NCBI GenBank assembly: GCA_963760965.1
Contig: CAVXEW010000007.1
Coordinates: 631,596-695,595 of the forward strand
Origin: Pararhizobium_B sp963760965
GTDB taxonomy: Bacteria > Pseudomonadota > Alphaproteobacteria > Rhizobiales > Rhizobiaceae
DNA length: 64,000 nt
Direction: 5' to 3'
Part shown: positions 1-8,863 of the stretch, piece by piece
Layout: each line of letters opens with the position of its first letter
How positions within the stretch are numbered: the stretch's first letter is position 1
Program-made: the position numbers and the translations under genes
The notes under the pieces: generated by a model
Seen by the model: the letters and a program-made list of their open reading frames with translations, nothing else
Told to the model about the DNA's origin: nothing
Database searches by the model: none

Positions 1-653
1 TAGAGCACGGTGATCGCAATCGCGATGGCGACCACGAAGACCGGCCACCGCAGATATCCGACGAGCATGGCCGTCGGTCCGCCGAGTCTCAGGAACGCAA
101 GGATAGCCGGTACCACGCCCACTGCGACCACCAGCAGCGCCGCGACCAGCATCGCGCCGAGCGTGAAAATGAGCGACAGCAGGTTGAGCCAGACGAAGCC
201 GCGCGCCTCCCGTTCCTCGTAGGCGATGTTGAGCGCCTCGAAGATGGTCTTGATTCCGTTGTTGGCACTCCACAGCGCGACGAGCAGTCCGAACACGAAA
301 CCGAAGCTCAGGGCATCCGTGTTGGCTTTCGCAAGGGCGTTCAACTGCCCGGCGATCAGTGTGAAGCCAGCCTCGGGCATGAGGTTGCGAAGAAACGCGA
401 GATGGTCCGTGATGGTCCCCGGATCCGCCACAAGGCCATAGAGCGAGACGAAGGCGGCAAGGGCCGGAAACAGCGCGAGGATCAGATAGAACGTGGCGCC
501 GGCGGCGACGAGGCTGACGCGGTCTGCGCCGATGGCGAAGCCGACGCGCTTGCCGATGTCCCACCATCCGGCCAGCGGTATGTGGTGGGGCCAGTGTGCA
601 TCGCGCCCGCGACCCTTTTCCCTTGCTCGCACCCGGTCCCTGTTGTCGCCCAT
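1..653 (-). CDS. YihY/BrkB-family inner-membrane protein, 3' end outside window
   Basis: The minus strand stays open from an ATG at 653 to the window edge, giving at least 217 residues with no stop, so the C-terminus is missing. It has a short basic N-terminus, then GADRVSLVAAGATFYLILALFPAL and several long hydrophobic segments, with the family-typical SANNGIKTIFEALNIAYEE loop between them. This matches the YihY/BrkB family, once misnamed ribonuclease BN; its members are multi-spanning inner-membrane proteins of uncertain function. In-frame ATGs at 689 and 701 are alternative starts. The 653 start has a weak GGAG just upstream. Confidence 0.8.
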   Translation of the reverse strand, partial: MGDNRDRVRAREKGRGRDAHWPHHIPLAGWWDIGKRVGFAIGADRVSLVAAGATFYLILALFPALAAFVSLYGLVADPGTITDHLAFLRNLMPEAGFTLIAGQLNALAKANTDALSFGFVFGLLVALWSANNGIKTIFEALNIAYEEREARGFVWLNLLSLIFTLGAMLVAALLVVAVGVVPAILAFLRLGGPTAMLVGYLRWPVFVVAIAIAITVL

Positions 654-841
654 GCTCCAATCCGCTGCAGCGTGTTCTCTGACCTGCATGAACTCTCGCA
701 TGCCGGCATTCGTTCCATTCCGGCATGCCCCCAACCCCGTCATTGCGGCTTTCCCGGCGGCCCGGGCACCGCTAGGCGGAACGTAGCTGCTTCGTCTTCG
801 TTGATCCGCCATGGCGTTCTTTGATTCGAAGGCGAAGGAAC

Positions 842-1138
842 ATGTCGGAAGGATTTGACCAGGAAAAGGCGAAGCAGGGCCGCACCGGCCGGCGGGTACT
901 CGGCATCCTGATTGCCGCCCTCGTGCTGGCGTTCGTCGCGTGGGGCATCGCGGATCTCTACTTTTTCCGGATTGCCCCGGACGAGAAGCAGCTTCCGGCC
1001 GAGAAGCCGCAGACCAGTACGCAGACCGGGACGATACCCGAGCAGCATCTGGACAACCCCTCCGAGGCTGTCCCGCAGCAGACGAAGCCCTTGCCGAAGA
1101 ACGTGGGCGAGAAACCGCCCGGCTCCTCGCAGCGCTGA
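842..1138 (+). CDS. small single-pass membrane protein, function unknown
   Basis: This 98-residue protein has a charged N-terminus, one hydrophobic segment at about residues 18-42, and a Pro/Gln/Lys-rich tail. The topology suggests an inner-membrane anchor with a periplasmic tail. The ATG at 842 is chosen because AAGGAA lies a few bases upstream; an extension to 821 adds only a basic stretch. I do not recognise a family. It stands alone between the YihY gene and a response-regulator-like gene. Confidence 0.6.
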   Translation: MSEGFDQEKAKQGRTGRRVLGILIAALVLAFVAWGIADLYFFRIAPDEKQLPAEKPQTSTQTGTIPEQHLDNPSEAVPQQTKPLPKNVGEKPPGSSQR

Positions 1139-1172
1139 GATTGCGGAAGTCCTGCCGCGAGAAACCGCCCGA

Positions 1173-1571
1173 TCAGCCGGCTTCGCGCATCGCCGGCCGC
1201 GCCGTCGTGCGGGCTATCGTCCGGGCGCGCGCTGCCCGCAGCCCCTCGAGGCATTCCGCGAGTGCACCCCGGTCGGCCGGGCCTGGCACGGCAGTGTGGT
1301 GGCGTGAAGCCAGCCGCAGGTCGAGCGCTCCGTCGGAAATGCAGACGATCTCGACTGCCCGCTCCCCCAGTTCCTCAGCGAGCCACATCCAGCTGCCGCC
1401 CTCGACCGCGGTCAGGTCGATGATCGCGACAGCTGGCAGTTCCTGGTCCGCAAGGCCCAGCGCCTGGGTCGCGTTGCCCACCGGGCCGACGGGCACGCAG
1501 CCGGCGTCGTGGACTGCAGCCACCGCTATGCCGGCCGTCCGGCTGTCATTTCCGCAAACAAGGACCTTCAT
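1173..1571 (-). CDS. degenerate response-regulator receiver-like protein
   Basis: The 132-residue product has the size and alternating strand/helix pattern of a stand-alone CheY-like receiver. Asp52 in the AIIDLTAVEGG segment sits where the phospho-acceptor would be. The acidic pair after strand 1 is reduced to one Asp (VCGNDS) and no clear conserved Lys is visible near the C-terminus, so phosphorylation is doubtful. Similar atypical receivers are frequent in Rhizobiales. Start: ATG 1571 with GGAG upstream. There is no adjacent kinase. Confidence 0.6.
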   Translation of the reverse strand: MKVLVCGNDSRTAGIAVAAVHDAGCVPVGPVGNATQALGLADQELPAVAIIDLTAVEGGSWMWLAEELGERAVEIVCISDGALDLRLASRHHTAVPGPADRGALAECLEGLRAARARTIARTTARPAMREAG

Positions 1572-1761
1572 CGGGGAACTCCGGCTGAAACTTGGTGTCG
1601 GCCCGACAACGCCGGATGCGGGCGGAGGTTCCCGCCGGAACCGTGACCCGCGGCGGCCGTTTCCCACTCGGGGGCGAAAGAGCGAACTTCATGGCAGAAT
1701 GTGCATCGGGATGGCGGTGGTCGCTTTCGCCGACATCGGCGAACAACGGGGGTTGCGTGGC

Positions 1762-2730
1762 ATGATGGCCGGAGACAAGGAGGCCGACGCGGTGTCGCTT
1801 GAATCGAGCCGATCGAAGAGCAGGCAGAAGCATGCCGGCGAGGACAACACGGTCCTCGGCATGACCATAACCCACCCGGACCGGATCCTCTTCGCGGAGC
1901 AGGGCGTGGCGAAGATCGATCTCGCGCGATACTACGCGGCGGTGGCCGGGCGCATGCTGCCGTATGCGGCCGACCACCCGCTGTCGCTCGTGCGCTGCCC
2001 GCGGGGTCCGGAGAAGACGTGCTTTTTCCAGAAGCATGCCGGCGACGGCTTCCCCGACGAGATCAGGACCGTGCCAATCCGGGAGAAGTCCGGCGAGACA
2101 AAGGATTATCTCTACGTCCACGACGGCGCCGGCCTCGTCGCCGCCGTGCAGATGGGAACGTTGGAGTTCCATATCTGGGGATCGGCGATCGACAGCATCG
2201 AGAAGCCGGACCGCATGATCTTCGACCTCGACCCCGACGAGACCATCGGTTTCGACAGGGTGCGGCAGGCGGCTTTCCTGCTGCGCGACCGGCTCGCCAG
2301 CCTCGGTCTTCGGTCCGTGCCGATGGTCACCGGCGGCAAGGGCGTGCATGTGATCGTGCCGCTCGAACGACGCGCCGACTGGGCGGCGGTAAAGTCCTTT
2401 GCCAAGGCGTTCGCAACCCGTATGGCGGAGGAAGAACCCGACCGCTATACCGCGACCATGTCCAGGGAGAAGCGGAAGGGGCGCGTCTTCATCGACTGGC
2501 TGCGCAACGAGCGCGGGGCGACGGCGGTGGCGCCCTATTCCACCCGATCCCGGGAGGGCGCACCGGTCGCGACGCCGGTTTCATGGGAAGAACTGGAAAA
2601 GCTCGAGGCCGCCAACCGCTTTCACCTCGCCGACGTCCTGGAACGGATCGAGGCGGCCGATCCCTGGGACGGGAGCCGCGAATGGCGGCAGTCGGTCACG
2701 AAGAAAATGATCTCCGGCGTTGGCGGCTGA
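1762..2730 (+). CDS. ligD: LigD-type polymerase/primase domain protein (NHEJ)
   Basis: This protein of about 322 residues consists of the LigD polymerase domain alone, with no ligase or phosphoesterase domain. It has the family landmarks in order: THPDRILFAEQG near the N-terminus, the metal-binding FDLDPDE segment, TGGKGVHVIVPL, then FIDWLRN and RGATAVAPYS near the C-terminus. Such proteins fill in and extend ends during bacterial non-homologous end joining, normally with Ku, but no ku gene is in the window. The ATG at 1762 is followed directly by a second ATG; the frame is open far upstream but the translation there is low-complexity. Rhizobia often carry several split ligD paralogues. Confidence 0.85.
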   Translation: MMAGDKEADAVSLESSRSKSRQKHAGEDNTVLGMTITHPDRILFAEQGVAKIDLARYYAAVAGRMLPYAADHPLSLVRCPRGPEKTCFFQKHAGDGFPDEIRTVPIREKSGETKDYLYVHDGAGLVAAVQMGTLEFHIWGSAIDSIEKPDRMIFDLDPDETIGFDRVRQAAFLLRDRLASLGLRSVPMVTGGKGVHVIVPLERRADWAAVKSFAKAFATRMAEEEPDRYTATMSREKRKGRVFIDWLRNERGATAVAPYSTRSREGAPVATPVSWEELEKLEAANRFHLADVLERIEAADPWDGSREWRQSVTKKMISGVGG

Positions 2731-2790
2731 TCGTTCCGCAGCCGATTCGAACCCGCACAGGCAGTTGACAGCTGTCAACTTTGCGGCGGA

Positions 2791-3036
2791 TCAATCGTCG
2801 TTGGAGGCATTGAGCGCCTCGGGCCGGGTGCCGTCCTCCTCGTGCAGCCCGTAATATCCGTTCTCCGTCAGCCACTGGCGGAGAATATGACGGATCGCAT
2901 CCTCGTCCCGGTCGGCGACATCCCGGTGGCGGCGGCGGAAAGTCGCCAGTCGCGCGGCCAGGTCTTCATCCATGGTGACCGTGATCCTTTCGGAACGGGA
3001 CGCCGTGGCATCGTCACTTGCATTGTCGATCGTCAT
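2791..3036 (-). CDS. small ribbon-helix-helix-like protein
   Basis: This 81-residue acidic protein contains an ERITVTMDEDLAARLATFRRR segment followed by a helix (EDAIRHILRQWL), the arrangement of a ribbon-helix-helix (CopG/Arc) DNA-binding fold. Such proteins are often antitoxins or small repressors, but no toxin-like gene is beside it. It lies convergent with the LigD gene and upstream of glycerate kinase on the same strand. The assignment is by pattern only. Confidence 0.55.
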   Translation of the reverse strand: MTIDNASDDATASRSERITVTMDEDLAARLATFRRRHRDVADRDEDAIRHILRQWLTENGYYGLHEEDGTRPEALNASNDD

Positions 3037-3140
3037 TCTTCACCTGCCGGCACTCGAACTCGCCCATCAGCATCTTCGAAAGGCAACGCCGTGGCAAGCC
3101 GCGCTGTTCCGCAGGTCCGCGCCTTTCGCGGCTGGGAGCT

Positions 3141-4406
3141 TCAGTCGCAAACGAGGATGGCACGGAAGTCGTTGACGTTCGTACCCGTGGGGCCGGTCAC
3201 GAACAGGTCGCCGATGGCCGCGAAGGCGCTCCAGGCATCGTTGTCTGCAAGAAGCCTCTGGGCATCCAGTCCCGTCGCCGCGAGCCGTGCGACGCTGCTG
3301 CCGTCGGCGAAGGCGCCGGCGTTGTCCTCGCTGCCGTCTATGCCGTCGGTATCGGCGGCGAGCACGTGGATTCCCCGGGCGCCGCTCAGGTCGACCGCCA
3401 TGGAGAGCGCGAACTCGCTGTTGCGGCCGCCCTTCCCGGTGCCCCGCAGCGTGACGGTCGTTTCACCCCCGGAAAGAATCACCACAGGCGCGGCGAAGGG
3501 GCGTCCGCGCCGTTTCACTTCGCGCGCGATCGCCGCATGGAGATGCGCCGATTCGCGCGCCTCGCCTTCGACTGAATCCGACAATATGACCGCCGGGACG
3601 CCTTGTCCGCGCGCCGCTTCCGCGGCGGCTTCCAGGGAGATCGCCGCCGAGGCGATGACGTGCGTCTCGTTGCGGGCGAAGACAGCGTCGCCGGGCTTCG
3701 GCCCTTCCGCTTCGCCGGCCGCGACATGCCGGACGATGTGGTCGGGCAGCAACATGCGGTATCGCTCGATTGCGGCAAGCGCTTCCGCCCGGCCGGAAGG
3801 ATCGGGAACCGTCGGCCCGGAGGCGACCAGCGCCGGATCGTCGCCGGGAATGTCCGAGACGACGAGGCTGACGACACGCGCCGGTGCCGCGGCCGCCGCC
3901 AGACGGCCTCCCTTGATCCGCGAAACCTGCTTGCGCACCGCGTTCATCGCGGAGATCGGCGCGCCGGAGGCGAGCAGCGCCCTGTTGAGCGCGATCTCGT
4001 CGTCGAGCGTCAGACCCTCCTGTGGCGCCGGCAGAAGAGCCGATCCGCCGCCGCATATCAGCGCCACGACCAGGTCGTCGGGACCGAGGCCGCGCACCGC
4101 CTCGAACAGGCGCCCGGTGGCGGCGAGCCCGGCGGAATCCGGCACCGGATGCGATGCCTCCAGCACCTCGATGTGCTCGCACGGCACGGCATAGCCGTAG
4201 CGCGTCACCACGACGCCGGAGAGCGTGCCTCCGGCCCACAGGCGCTCGAAGGCGCGGGCGAGCTGCGCCGCCCCCTTGCCCGCGCCGACCACGACAGTGC
4301 GGCCCCTCGGCGGTTTCGGCATGAACGCCCGCAGGGACTGCTCGGGGTCCGCAGCCCGAACGGCCGCCTCGAAAAGCGAGCGAAGAAACGCATGTGGATC
4401 CGTCAC
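3141..4406 (-). CDS. glycerate 2-kinase (MOFRL family)
   Basis: The 421-residue product phosphorylates D-glycerate to 2-phosphoglycerate in glyoxylate, serine or tartrate catabolism. Landmarks are VVVGAGKGAAQLARAFE near residue 40, the CGGGSALLPAPQEGLTL loop, NAVRKQVSRIKGGRLA, and the C-terminal MOFRL block with GGETTVTLRGTGKGGRNSE and AADTDGIDGSEDNAGA. The GTG at 4406 is preferred because GGAGG stands about 8 bases upstream; the ATG 39 bases earlier has no such site. The rhizobial names gckA and ttuD both apply to this family, so no symbol is given. Confidence 0.9.
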   Translation of the reverse strand: MTDPHAFLRSLFEAAVRAADPEQSLRAFMPKPPRGRTVVVGAGKGAAQLARAFERLWAGGTLSGVVVTRYGYAVPCEHIEVLEASHPVPDSAGLAATGRLFEAVRGLGPDDLVVALICGGGSALLPAPQEGLTLDDEIALNRALLASGAPISAMNAVRKQVSRIKGGRLAAAAAPARVVSLVVSDIPGDDPALVASGPTVPDPSGRAEALAAIERYRMLLPDHIVRHVAAGEAEGPKPGDAVFARNETHVIASAAISLEAAAEAARGQGVPAVILSDSVEGEARESAHLHAAIAREVKRRGRPFAAPVVILSGGETTVTLRGTGKGGRNSEFALSMAVDLSGARGIHVLAADTDGIDGSEDNAGAFADGSSVARLAATGLDAQRLLADNDAWSAFAAIGDLFVTGPTGTNVNDFRAILVCD

Positions 4407-4481
4407 GGGGCACCTCCGGCAGAATGGGCGGCAATGGACCGGCACTCCCCCTTCCTGTCAAGTGCATGCCACGCGCCTGCG

Positions 4482-5963
4482 TCAGGCGCGATGGCCGAAC
4501 GGCATGCGGGAGAACCATCGCCGCAGCAGCGCTCGGAGACGGCGAAGCGGCATCGGCGGACGGTCGGGATCGAAGAGCTTGCTCTCGGCAGCGAAGTCGT
4601 CGAGCACGCTGTTCGGCGCCGTGACGACCGGCTTGAGGCTGCGGCGCCGGCGCTCCGCGCTGTTCTCGCCGAGCCTGCGCACCGCCGTGACGAGCGAGCC
4701 GCCGGCGGCGGCGATCGCTTCGGCAACCTCTTCCCGGCTGCAGTCGAGGTGTTCGGCAAGGAGATCGTTGCGCACGCCCGTGATGACGTTCCGGCGGTCC
4801 GTATCGTCCGCCCGCGCGGTGACGGCGATATCGCATTCCGTGTCGAACCCCATCGAGCGGTTATTGAGGTTCGACGAGCCGACCCGCAGGAGCCGGTCGT
4901 CGACGATGAGGATCTTGGCATGCACGTAGATCGACCGCTGGGCACGGGTGACGGGATGGCAGATCATGAAGCGATCCCTTCGGTCGAGGCCCGCGACCGT
5001 GCCGAGCAGCCGCGAGCGGCTCGTGTCCATGACCTCCGATTCGACCATCCCCTCGGCATTCTCCGGATTGACGATGACGACCTCCGGCCCGTCCGGCTCC
5101 TGCAGGCGCCGGCCGAGCGCCTCGGCCACCCGGTCGGACGCGAAGTACTGGGTCTCGCAATAGATGGTTTCCCGCGCCGCCGCGATCGCGTCGAGGTAGA
5201 GCCTTTCGACCTCGCGGATCTCGCGCTGGCTTCCGTATGACGGCATCGTGCGCGCGACGGCCACGTCGATCTTCTCGAAGGTCGGCCTGAGGCCCTCGGG
5301 CCAGATCGGCTCCACAGGCGGAGGCGGCGACAGTTCCTCGCCCGTCGCGGCCAGCCAACGGGCGCGGGCGATCTCCCCGATCGCCTTCGCGACTGGCCCG
5401 TCGACGGCTGTCGTCGCGTCGTGCCATGGGTCCCTCCTGTGGCCCAGGCGCCGGCGATCGACGTCGCGATGGGCGCGGGTGTCCCACCGCTTCGCGGTCA
5501 TGTCGAGCCCGCCGCAGAAGGCCAGGACGTCGTCGACGACGACGATCTTCTGGTGATGGGCGGCGCCGGCGGGATGCGCGCCGTCGAGCTTGAAGCGCAT
5601 CCGCTCGCTGGTCAGCCAGTTCATGACGAACATCGGCGACATGCCCCGCGCGACCGCGAAGAACGCGCCGATGTCCCATTTGAGCACATGCACCCTGAGT
5701 TCCGGCCTGTTGCGGTCCAGCCACCGGAGGAACGGCCCGAGCTTGTCGGGACCGTCAAGCGTCCTTCCGCCGGGCTCGAAGCGGATGCGCGTGTCGAAAT
5801 CCCATCCGATGAGGTAGACACTGTGGCGCGCCCTCAGCATCGCCTCCTTGGCAACCCGGAAATAATCCTCCGCATCAACGATCAGGGCCAGCCGCTCCGC
5901 CTGCTCGATGCGCCAGCAATTGCGCCCCGGCACCAGCAGTTCCTCGCCCGTTGTCGCCTTCAA
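4482..5963 (-). CDS. phospholipase D / cardiolipin synthase-like protein
   Basis: This 493-residue protein carries two HKD motifs, His137-Lys139-Asp144 (HHQKIVVVDD) and His348-Lys350-Asp355 (HAKILIVDD), the latter followed by GSSNLNNRSMGFDTECD. This is the two-domain phospholipase D superfamily, covering phosphatidyl transfer or phosphodiester hydrolysis. No N-terminal membrane segment is visible, unlike typical cardiolipin synthases, so a cytosolic PLD is more likely. The start is taken as TTG 5963 because a GGGAGA ribosome site lies 8 bases upstream; no ATG is near. Confidence 0.85.
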   Translation of the reverse strand: MKATTGEELLVPGRNCWRIEQAERLALIVDAEDYFRVAKEAMLRARHSVYLIGWDFDTRIRFEPGGRTLDGPDKLGPFLRWLDRNRPELRVHVLKWDIGAFFAVARGMSPMFVMNWLTSERMRFKLDGAHPAGAAHHQKIVVVDDVLAFCGGLDMTAKRWDTRAHRDVDRRRLGHRRDPWHDATTAVDGPVAKAIGEIARARWLAATGEELSPPPPVEPIWPEGLRPTFEKIDVAVARTMPSYGSQREIREVERLYLDAIAAARETIYCETQYFASDRVAEALGRRLQEPDGPEVVIVNPENAEGMVESEVMDTSRSRLLGTVAGLDRRDRFMICHPVTRAQRSIYVHAKILIVDDRLLRVGSSNLNNRSMGFDTECDIAVTARADDTDRRNVITGVRNDLLAEHLDCSREEVAEAIAAAGGSLVTAVRRLGENSAERRRRSLKPVVTAPNSVLDDFAAESKLFDPDRPPMPLRRLRALLRRWFSRMPFGHRA

Positions 5964-6069
5964 GATACTGTCTCCCTTGCCGTCTCCGATGCCGGACCGC
6001 CTGTCACTCAACGCAAAACCGGCCACTACGATCCTGCGAGGCCGGTGAAATTCGGGCGTGGCGGCTTTG

Positions 6070-6651
6070 TCAGCGGAAAGCGCGGCTGAGATAGGGGGTG
6101 CCTCGCAGCCCGAAACGCCAGTTCCGGTCGACGTCCCGCGTGATCCCGATGCGCGGCCCGGAGACGACCTCCGCCTCCCTGAGGCCCTCGGCGACCAGGA
6201 ACGGCTGAGCATCGAGGGACCGCCGGTCCAGGCTGCCGTCGATGGCGAGCGCAGCGGCCAGCCGGCCCGGCCCGCTGCACAGCCGGCGGAGATCGCCGAC
6301 ATTGCGGCGCTCCTTCATGATCGGAAGCCCGAGCGCCGGCAGAAGGGCGCGCACCAGCACCGCGCTCCCCGGAACGCAGACGACGTTGAAGCACCAGTGA
6401 AGGCCGTAGGAGCGGTAGACGTATGCGCATCCTGGCGGTCCGAACATCGCAGCGTTGCGCGGCGTCTCACCGTTGAAGCTGTGCGAGGCGCGGTCGTCGC
6501 GCCGGTATGCCTCGGTCTCGATGATGATGCCGCCCGTCGGGCCGACCTGCAGCCAGGCACCGATCAGCCGGCGGGCGACGGTGACCGCATCCGCGTCGTA
6601 GAAGGCCGGCGGGAGCCGGTTGCCGGGCGACAGATCAGCGGTATCGATGAT
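6070..6651 (-). CDS. DNA-3-methyladenine glycosylase (AAG/MPG family), start codon anomalous
   Basis: The roughly 193-residue product excises alkylated purines. It shows the family core ETEAYRRDDRASHSFNGETP, then RNAAMFGPPGCAYVYRSYG, and ends with a typical WRFGLRGTPYLSR tail. No ATG, GTG or TTG occurs in frame between the upstream stop near 6754 and the conserved core; the first in-frame Met (6447) is inside the fold. An ATC at 6651 is preceded by AAAGGA at ideal spacing, so either an ATC start is used or an ATG has been miscalled. The coordinates use this ATC. Confidence 0.8.
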   Translation of the reverse strand: MIDTADLSPGNRLPPAFYDADAVTVARRLIGAWLQVGPTGGIIIETEAYRRDDRASHSFNGETPRNAAMFGPPGCAYVYRSYGLHWCFNVVCVPGSAVLVRALLPALGLPIMKERRNVGDLRRLCSGPGRLAAALAIDGSLDRRSLDAQPFLVAEGLREAEVVSGPRIGITRDVDRNWRFGLRGTPYLSRAFR

Positions 6652-6898
6652 GCACGATCCTTTCTCTCGGTTTCCGGCGTCCGGCCTCGGCCCGGGACCG
6701 GGAACGCCGCCGGAATCCGACCGGCGAAAACCGGTGGCCGGCAGGGTGACATTCTAGCTCCGGGCGCGGCAAGTCGCGCTGTGGCCTCATGCCGCTGCGA
6801 CGCCGCCGGGACGATAAACGCCGCGTTAACTTGTGTTATTGCGCGTTCCGGACGAAGGTCGGATGGTTGTGGCACCAGCCCGAGCAAGGATTCTTGTC

Positions 6899-7180
6899 AT
6901 GACGGAAACACCGACGCAGGAGCTTTTCAGACAGATCGTGGAGACGAGCAAGCCGGACAAGCAGCGCTACGCGCGCGTCCACCGCCTTGCCCGCCAGATC
7001 AGCGAAAACATCGGAGAACCCGAGCGCGCGCGCCAGCTCAACCGGCAGTTTCGCGGCGCCTACATGGACCTGCAACTCGCCATCCTGCGCAGCAACGATT
7101 CGGCCCTACTCGATCTCTATAGGACGCAGTGCACTCTGACGGCGACGAAACTGTGCAGGGCGGCAAGAGCGGGAGCCTGA
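6899..7180 (+). CDS. small helical protein, function unknown
   Basis: This 93-residue, mostly helical, basic protein has no signal peptide or membrane segment. Its sequence (MTETPTQELFRQIVETSKPD onward) has ordinary codon use for this genome. ATG 6899 has AGGA 8 bases upstream; an in-frame ATG at 6863 is possible. I recognise no family. It faces away from the glycosylase gene, and the AT-richer 140 bases between them probably hold promoters. Confidence 0.55.
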   Translation: MTETPTQELFRQIVETSKPDKQRYARVHRLARQISENIGEPERARQLNRQFRGAYMDLQLAILRSNDSALLDLYRTQCTLTATKLCRAARAGA

Positions 7181-7271
7181 CCGCCGCCCACTTCTGCACC
7201 TGCGCAACAGCATCCGCGTGAAGCCGGGCGACCGGACCCGGAACGGGCGGCATCCGCCGCCCCTTCAGGCG

Positions 7272-7502
7272 TCAGTTCCGGTCGCGTTTCGGCTTGCGAT
7301 TCTCGCCCGGCTCCCCTGTTCGGGTCGGCTGGCTCACGGAGACGGGGTCGCTGGCGGGAAAGCTTTCCTCCAGGCCTTCCTCGAGGCGCTTCTCCCGGTC
7401 CTTCCGGTCCGCTTTGTCATCGCGGTCCCTGCTTCGTTCCGCTGCCGGATTCTTCGCATGCTTCGCCTCGTCTCCGGGCGTGCTCGCGTCGTTTCTGTTC
7501 AT
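7272..7502 (-). CDS. small hydrophilic protein with FPASDP motif
   Basis: This 76-residue protein is very rich in Asp, Lys and Arg and ends with RLEEGLEESFPASDPVSVSQ. The FPASDPV-type motif recurs in small uncharacterised Rhizobiales and Rhodospirillales proteins that otherwise share only charged, probably disordered sequence. No function is established. ATG 7502 is chosen because the preceding 20 codons lack the charged pattern. Confidence 0.6.
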   Translation of the reverse strand: MNRNDASTPGDEAKHAKNPAAERSRDRDDKADRKDREKRLEEGLEESFPASDPVSVSQPTRTGEPGENRKPKRDRN

Positions 7503-7675
7503 GACTGTCACTCCACTGTTTGCTTCGGCTACAGGAACGCGCGGAGCGCACGCATGTTGCATCAGTGGCGCTGCGAGATTTCGCGCGCCCGTTTAGCCAA
7601 CCGGTAATCCTTTTGCTTTATCGAAGCCGCAGCGAGCGCATGATGCGCCTTCTGCGCAGGAGACTGGAAGGGCCG

Positions 7676-8863
7676 ATGAGCGAGGCAGGCCTCATACTTG
7701 CCATCAACATGGCGCTTGGCTTCGTATTGTTCGGCGCATTTCTCGGCCTGCATTTCTATCGCCCGTCCCGCGGCCAGTACCTCAGGTACAGCTTTGGCTT
7801 TCTGGCCGGGCTGTGCTCCGGGCTGCTGGAGATGGCGCTGCCCCACCTGCAGAGCGCCCTTCTCGCACGCTACGCCATCTTCGCGAGCTTTCTCCTTTGC
7901 CTGGTTCTCCTCCTCGAAGGATTTGCCCGGCAATATTCCGTTCGCATCGTGAGGCGCCGCGTGGCCGCCGTTGTCGTTGCGGGCCTGATCCTCAACGTGG
8001 TCACCCTGTTCCTTGCGCGCAACTCGGTGCTGCGCATGGTGCTCTACCAGCTGCCCTATGTCGTGCTCGCCTGCATGGGCGCATGGACGGTCGGCGCCTC
8101 CGGCCGGAAGCGCTTCGGCGACAGGGCGCTCCTCGTGCTGCTGGCGCTTTTCGCCGTCCACTTCGCCTCGCGTCCGGCTGCTGCCCTCGCCAGCGGCGGC
8201 ATGGGCACGACCGCCAGCGACTACCTCGCCACGATCTACGCCGTGACGACCCAGTTCGACGTGGCGATCCTGACGATCGGCGTCGCGGCGGCGCTGCTCG
8301 GTCTCGCCGTCGCGGACATCGTGGCCGAACTCGAGAACGGCCTCCGCCGGGATGCGCTGACCGGGATCCTCAACCGCGCCGGCTTCGACGCATCGCTGAG
8401 AAGCCGCCTCGCCGAGGGCGGAACGGCAGCCGCCTGCCTCGTCGCCTGCGACCTCGACCATTTCAAGTCCATCAATGACACCTTCGGCCACGCCACGGGC
8501 GACGCGGTCATCCGCGCCTTCGCCGACACGCTCGAAAAGGCAACTCGGGACGGCGACCTGTGCGCGCGGATGGGCGGAGAGGAATTCGCGGTCCTGCTGC
8601 ACAATGCCGAGATCCCGGCGGCCCGGCTCTTCGTCGAATCCGTCCGCGCCGCCTTCTCCGCGGAGACGATAGGCGGGTTGCCAGAGGGAAGACGCTGCAC
8701 CGCGAGCTTCGGAATCACGCCGATCGCCGGCGAATACGACATCGAGGCCGCCTATGCGCGTTCCGACAGGGCCCTCTACGCCGCCAAGAACAAGGGGCGC
8801 AACCGCGCCGAGATCGAGCCTGCCAACGACCGCTATTCGCGCGCCGCTCTCAAGGCCGGATGA
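7676..8863 (+). CDS. membrane-bound diguanylate cyclase (GGDEF)
   Basis: The 395-residue protein has about six hydrophobic segments over residues 1-215 and then a GGDEF domain. The domain carries DLDHFKSIND (metal-binding Asp259) and the active signature GGEEF at residues 300-304. An RDGD inhibitory (I-site, RxxD) motif sits five residues before it, so it should make c-di-GMP from two GTP and be product-inhibited. GGAAGGG precedes ATG 7676; ATG 7640 is an alternative. Its last 14 bases overlap the convergent gene at 8850. Confidence 0.9.
   Translation: MSEAGLILAINMALGFVLFGAFLGLHFYRPSRGQYLRYSFGFLAGLCSGLLEMALPHLQSALLARYAIFASFLLCLVLLLEGFARQYSVRIVRRRVAAVVVAGLILNVVTLFLARNSVLRMVLYQLPYVVLACMGAWTVGASGRKRFGDRALLVLLALFAVHFASRPAAALASGGMGTTASDYLATIYAVTTQFDVAILTIGVAAALLGLAVADIVAELENGLRRDALTGILNRAGFDASLRSRLAEGGTAAACLVACDLDHFKSINDTFGHATGDAVIRAFADTLEKATRDGDLCARMGGEEFAVLLHNAEIPAARLFVESVRAAFSAETIGGLPEGRRCTASFGITPIAGEYDIEAAYARSDRALYAAKNKGRNRAEIEPANDRYSRAALKAG

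Noticed and set aside
940..1761. Upstream extension of the LigD-type frame
   Set aside because: Low-complexity Arg/Ala/Pro translation overlapping an opposing receiver-like gene; the conserved protein begins after 1762.
2791..3036. Toxin-antitoxin pair around the ribbon-helix-helix-like gene
   Set aside because: No small toxin-like ORF lies on the same strand next to it; the neighbours are LigD and glycerate kinase.
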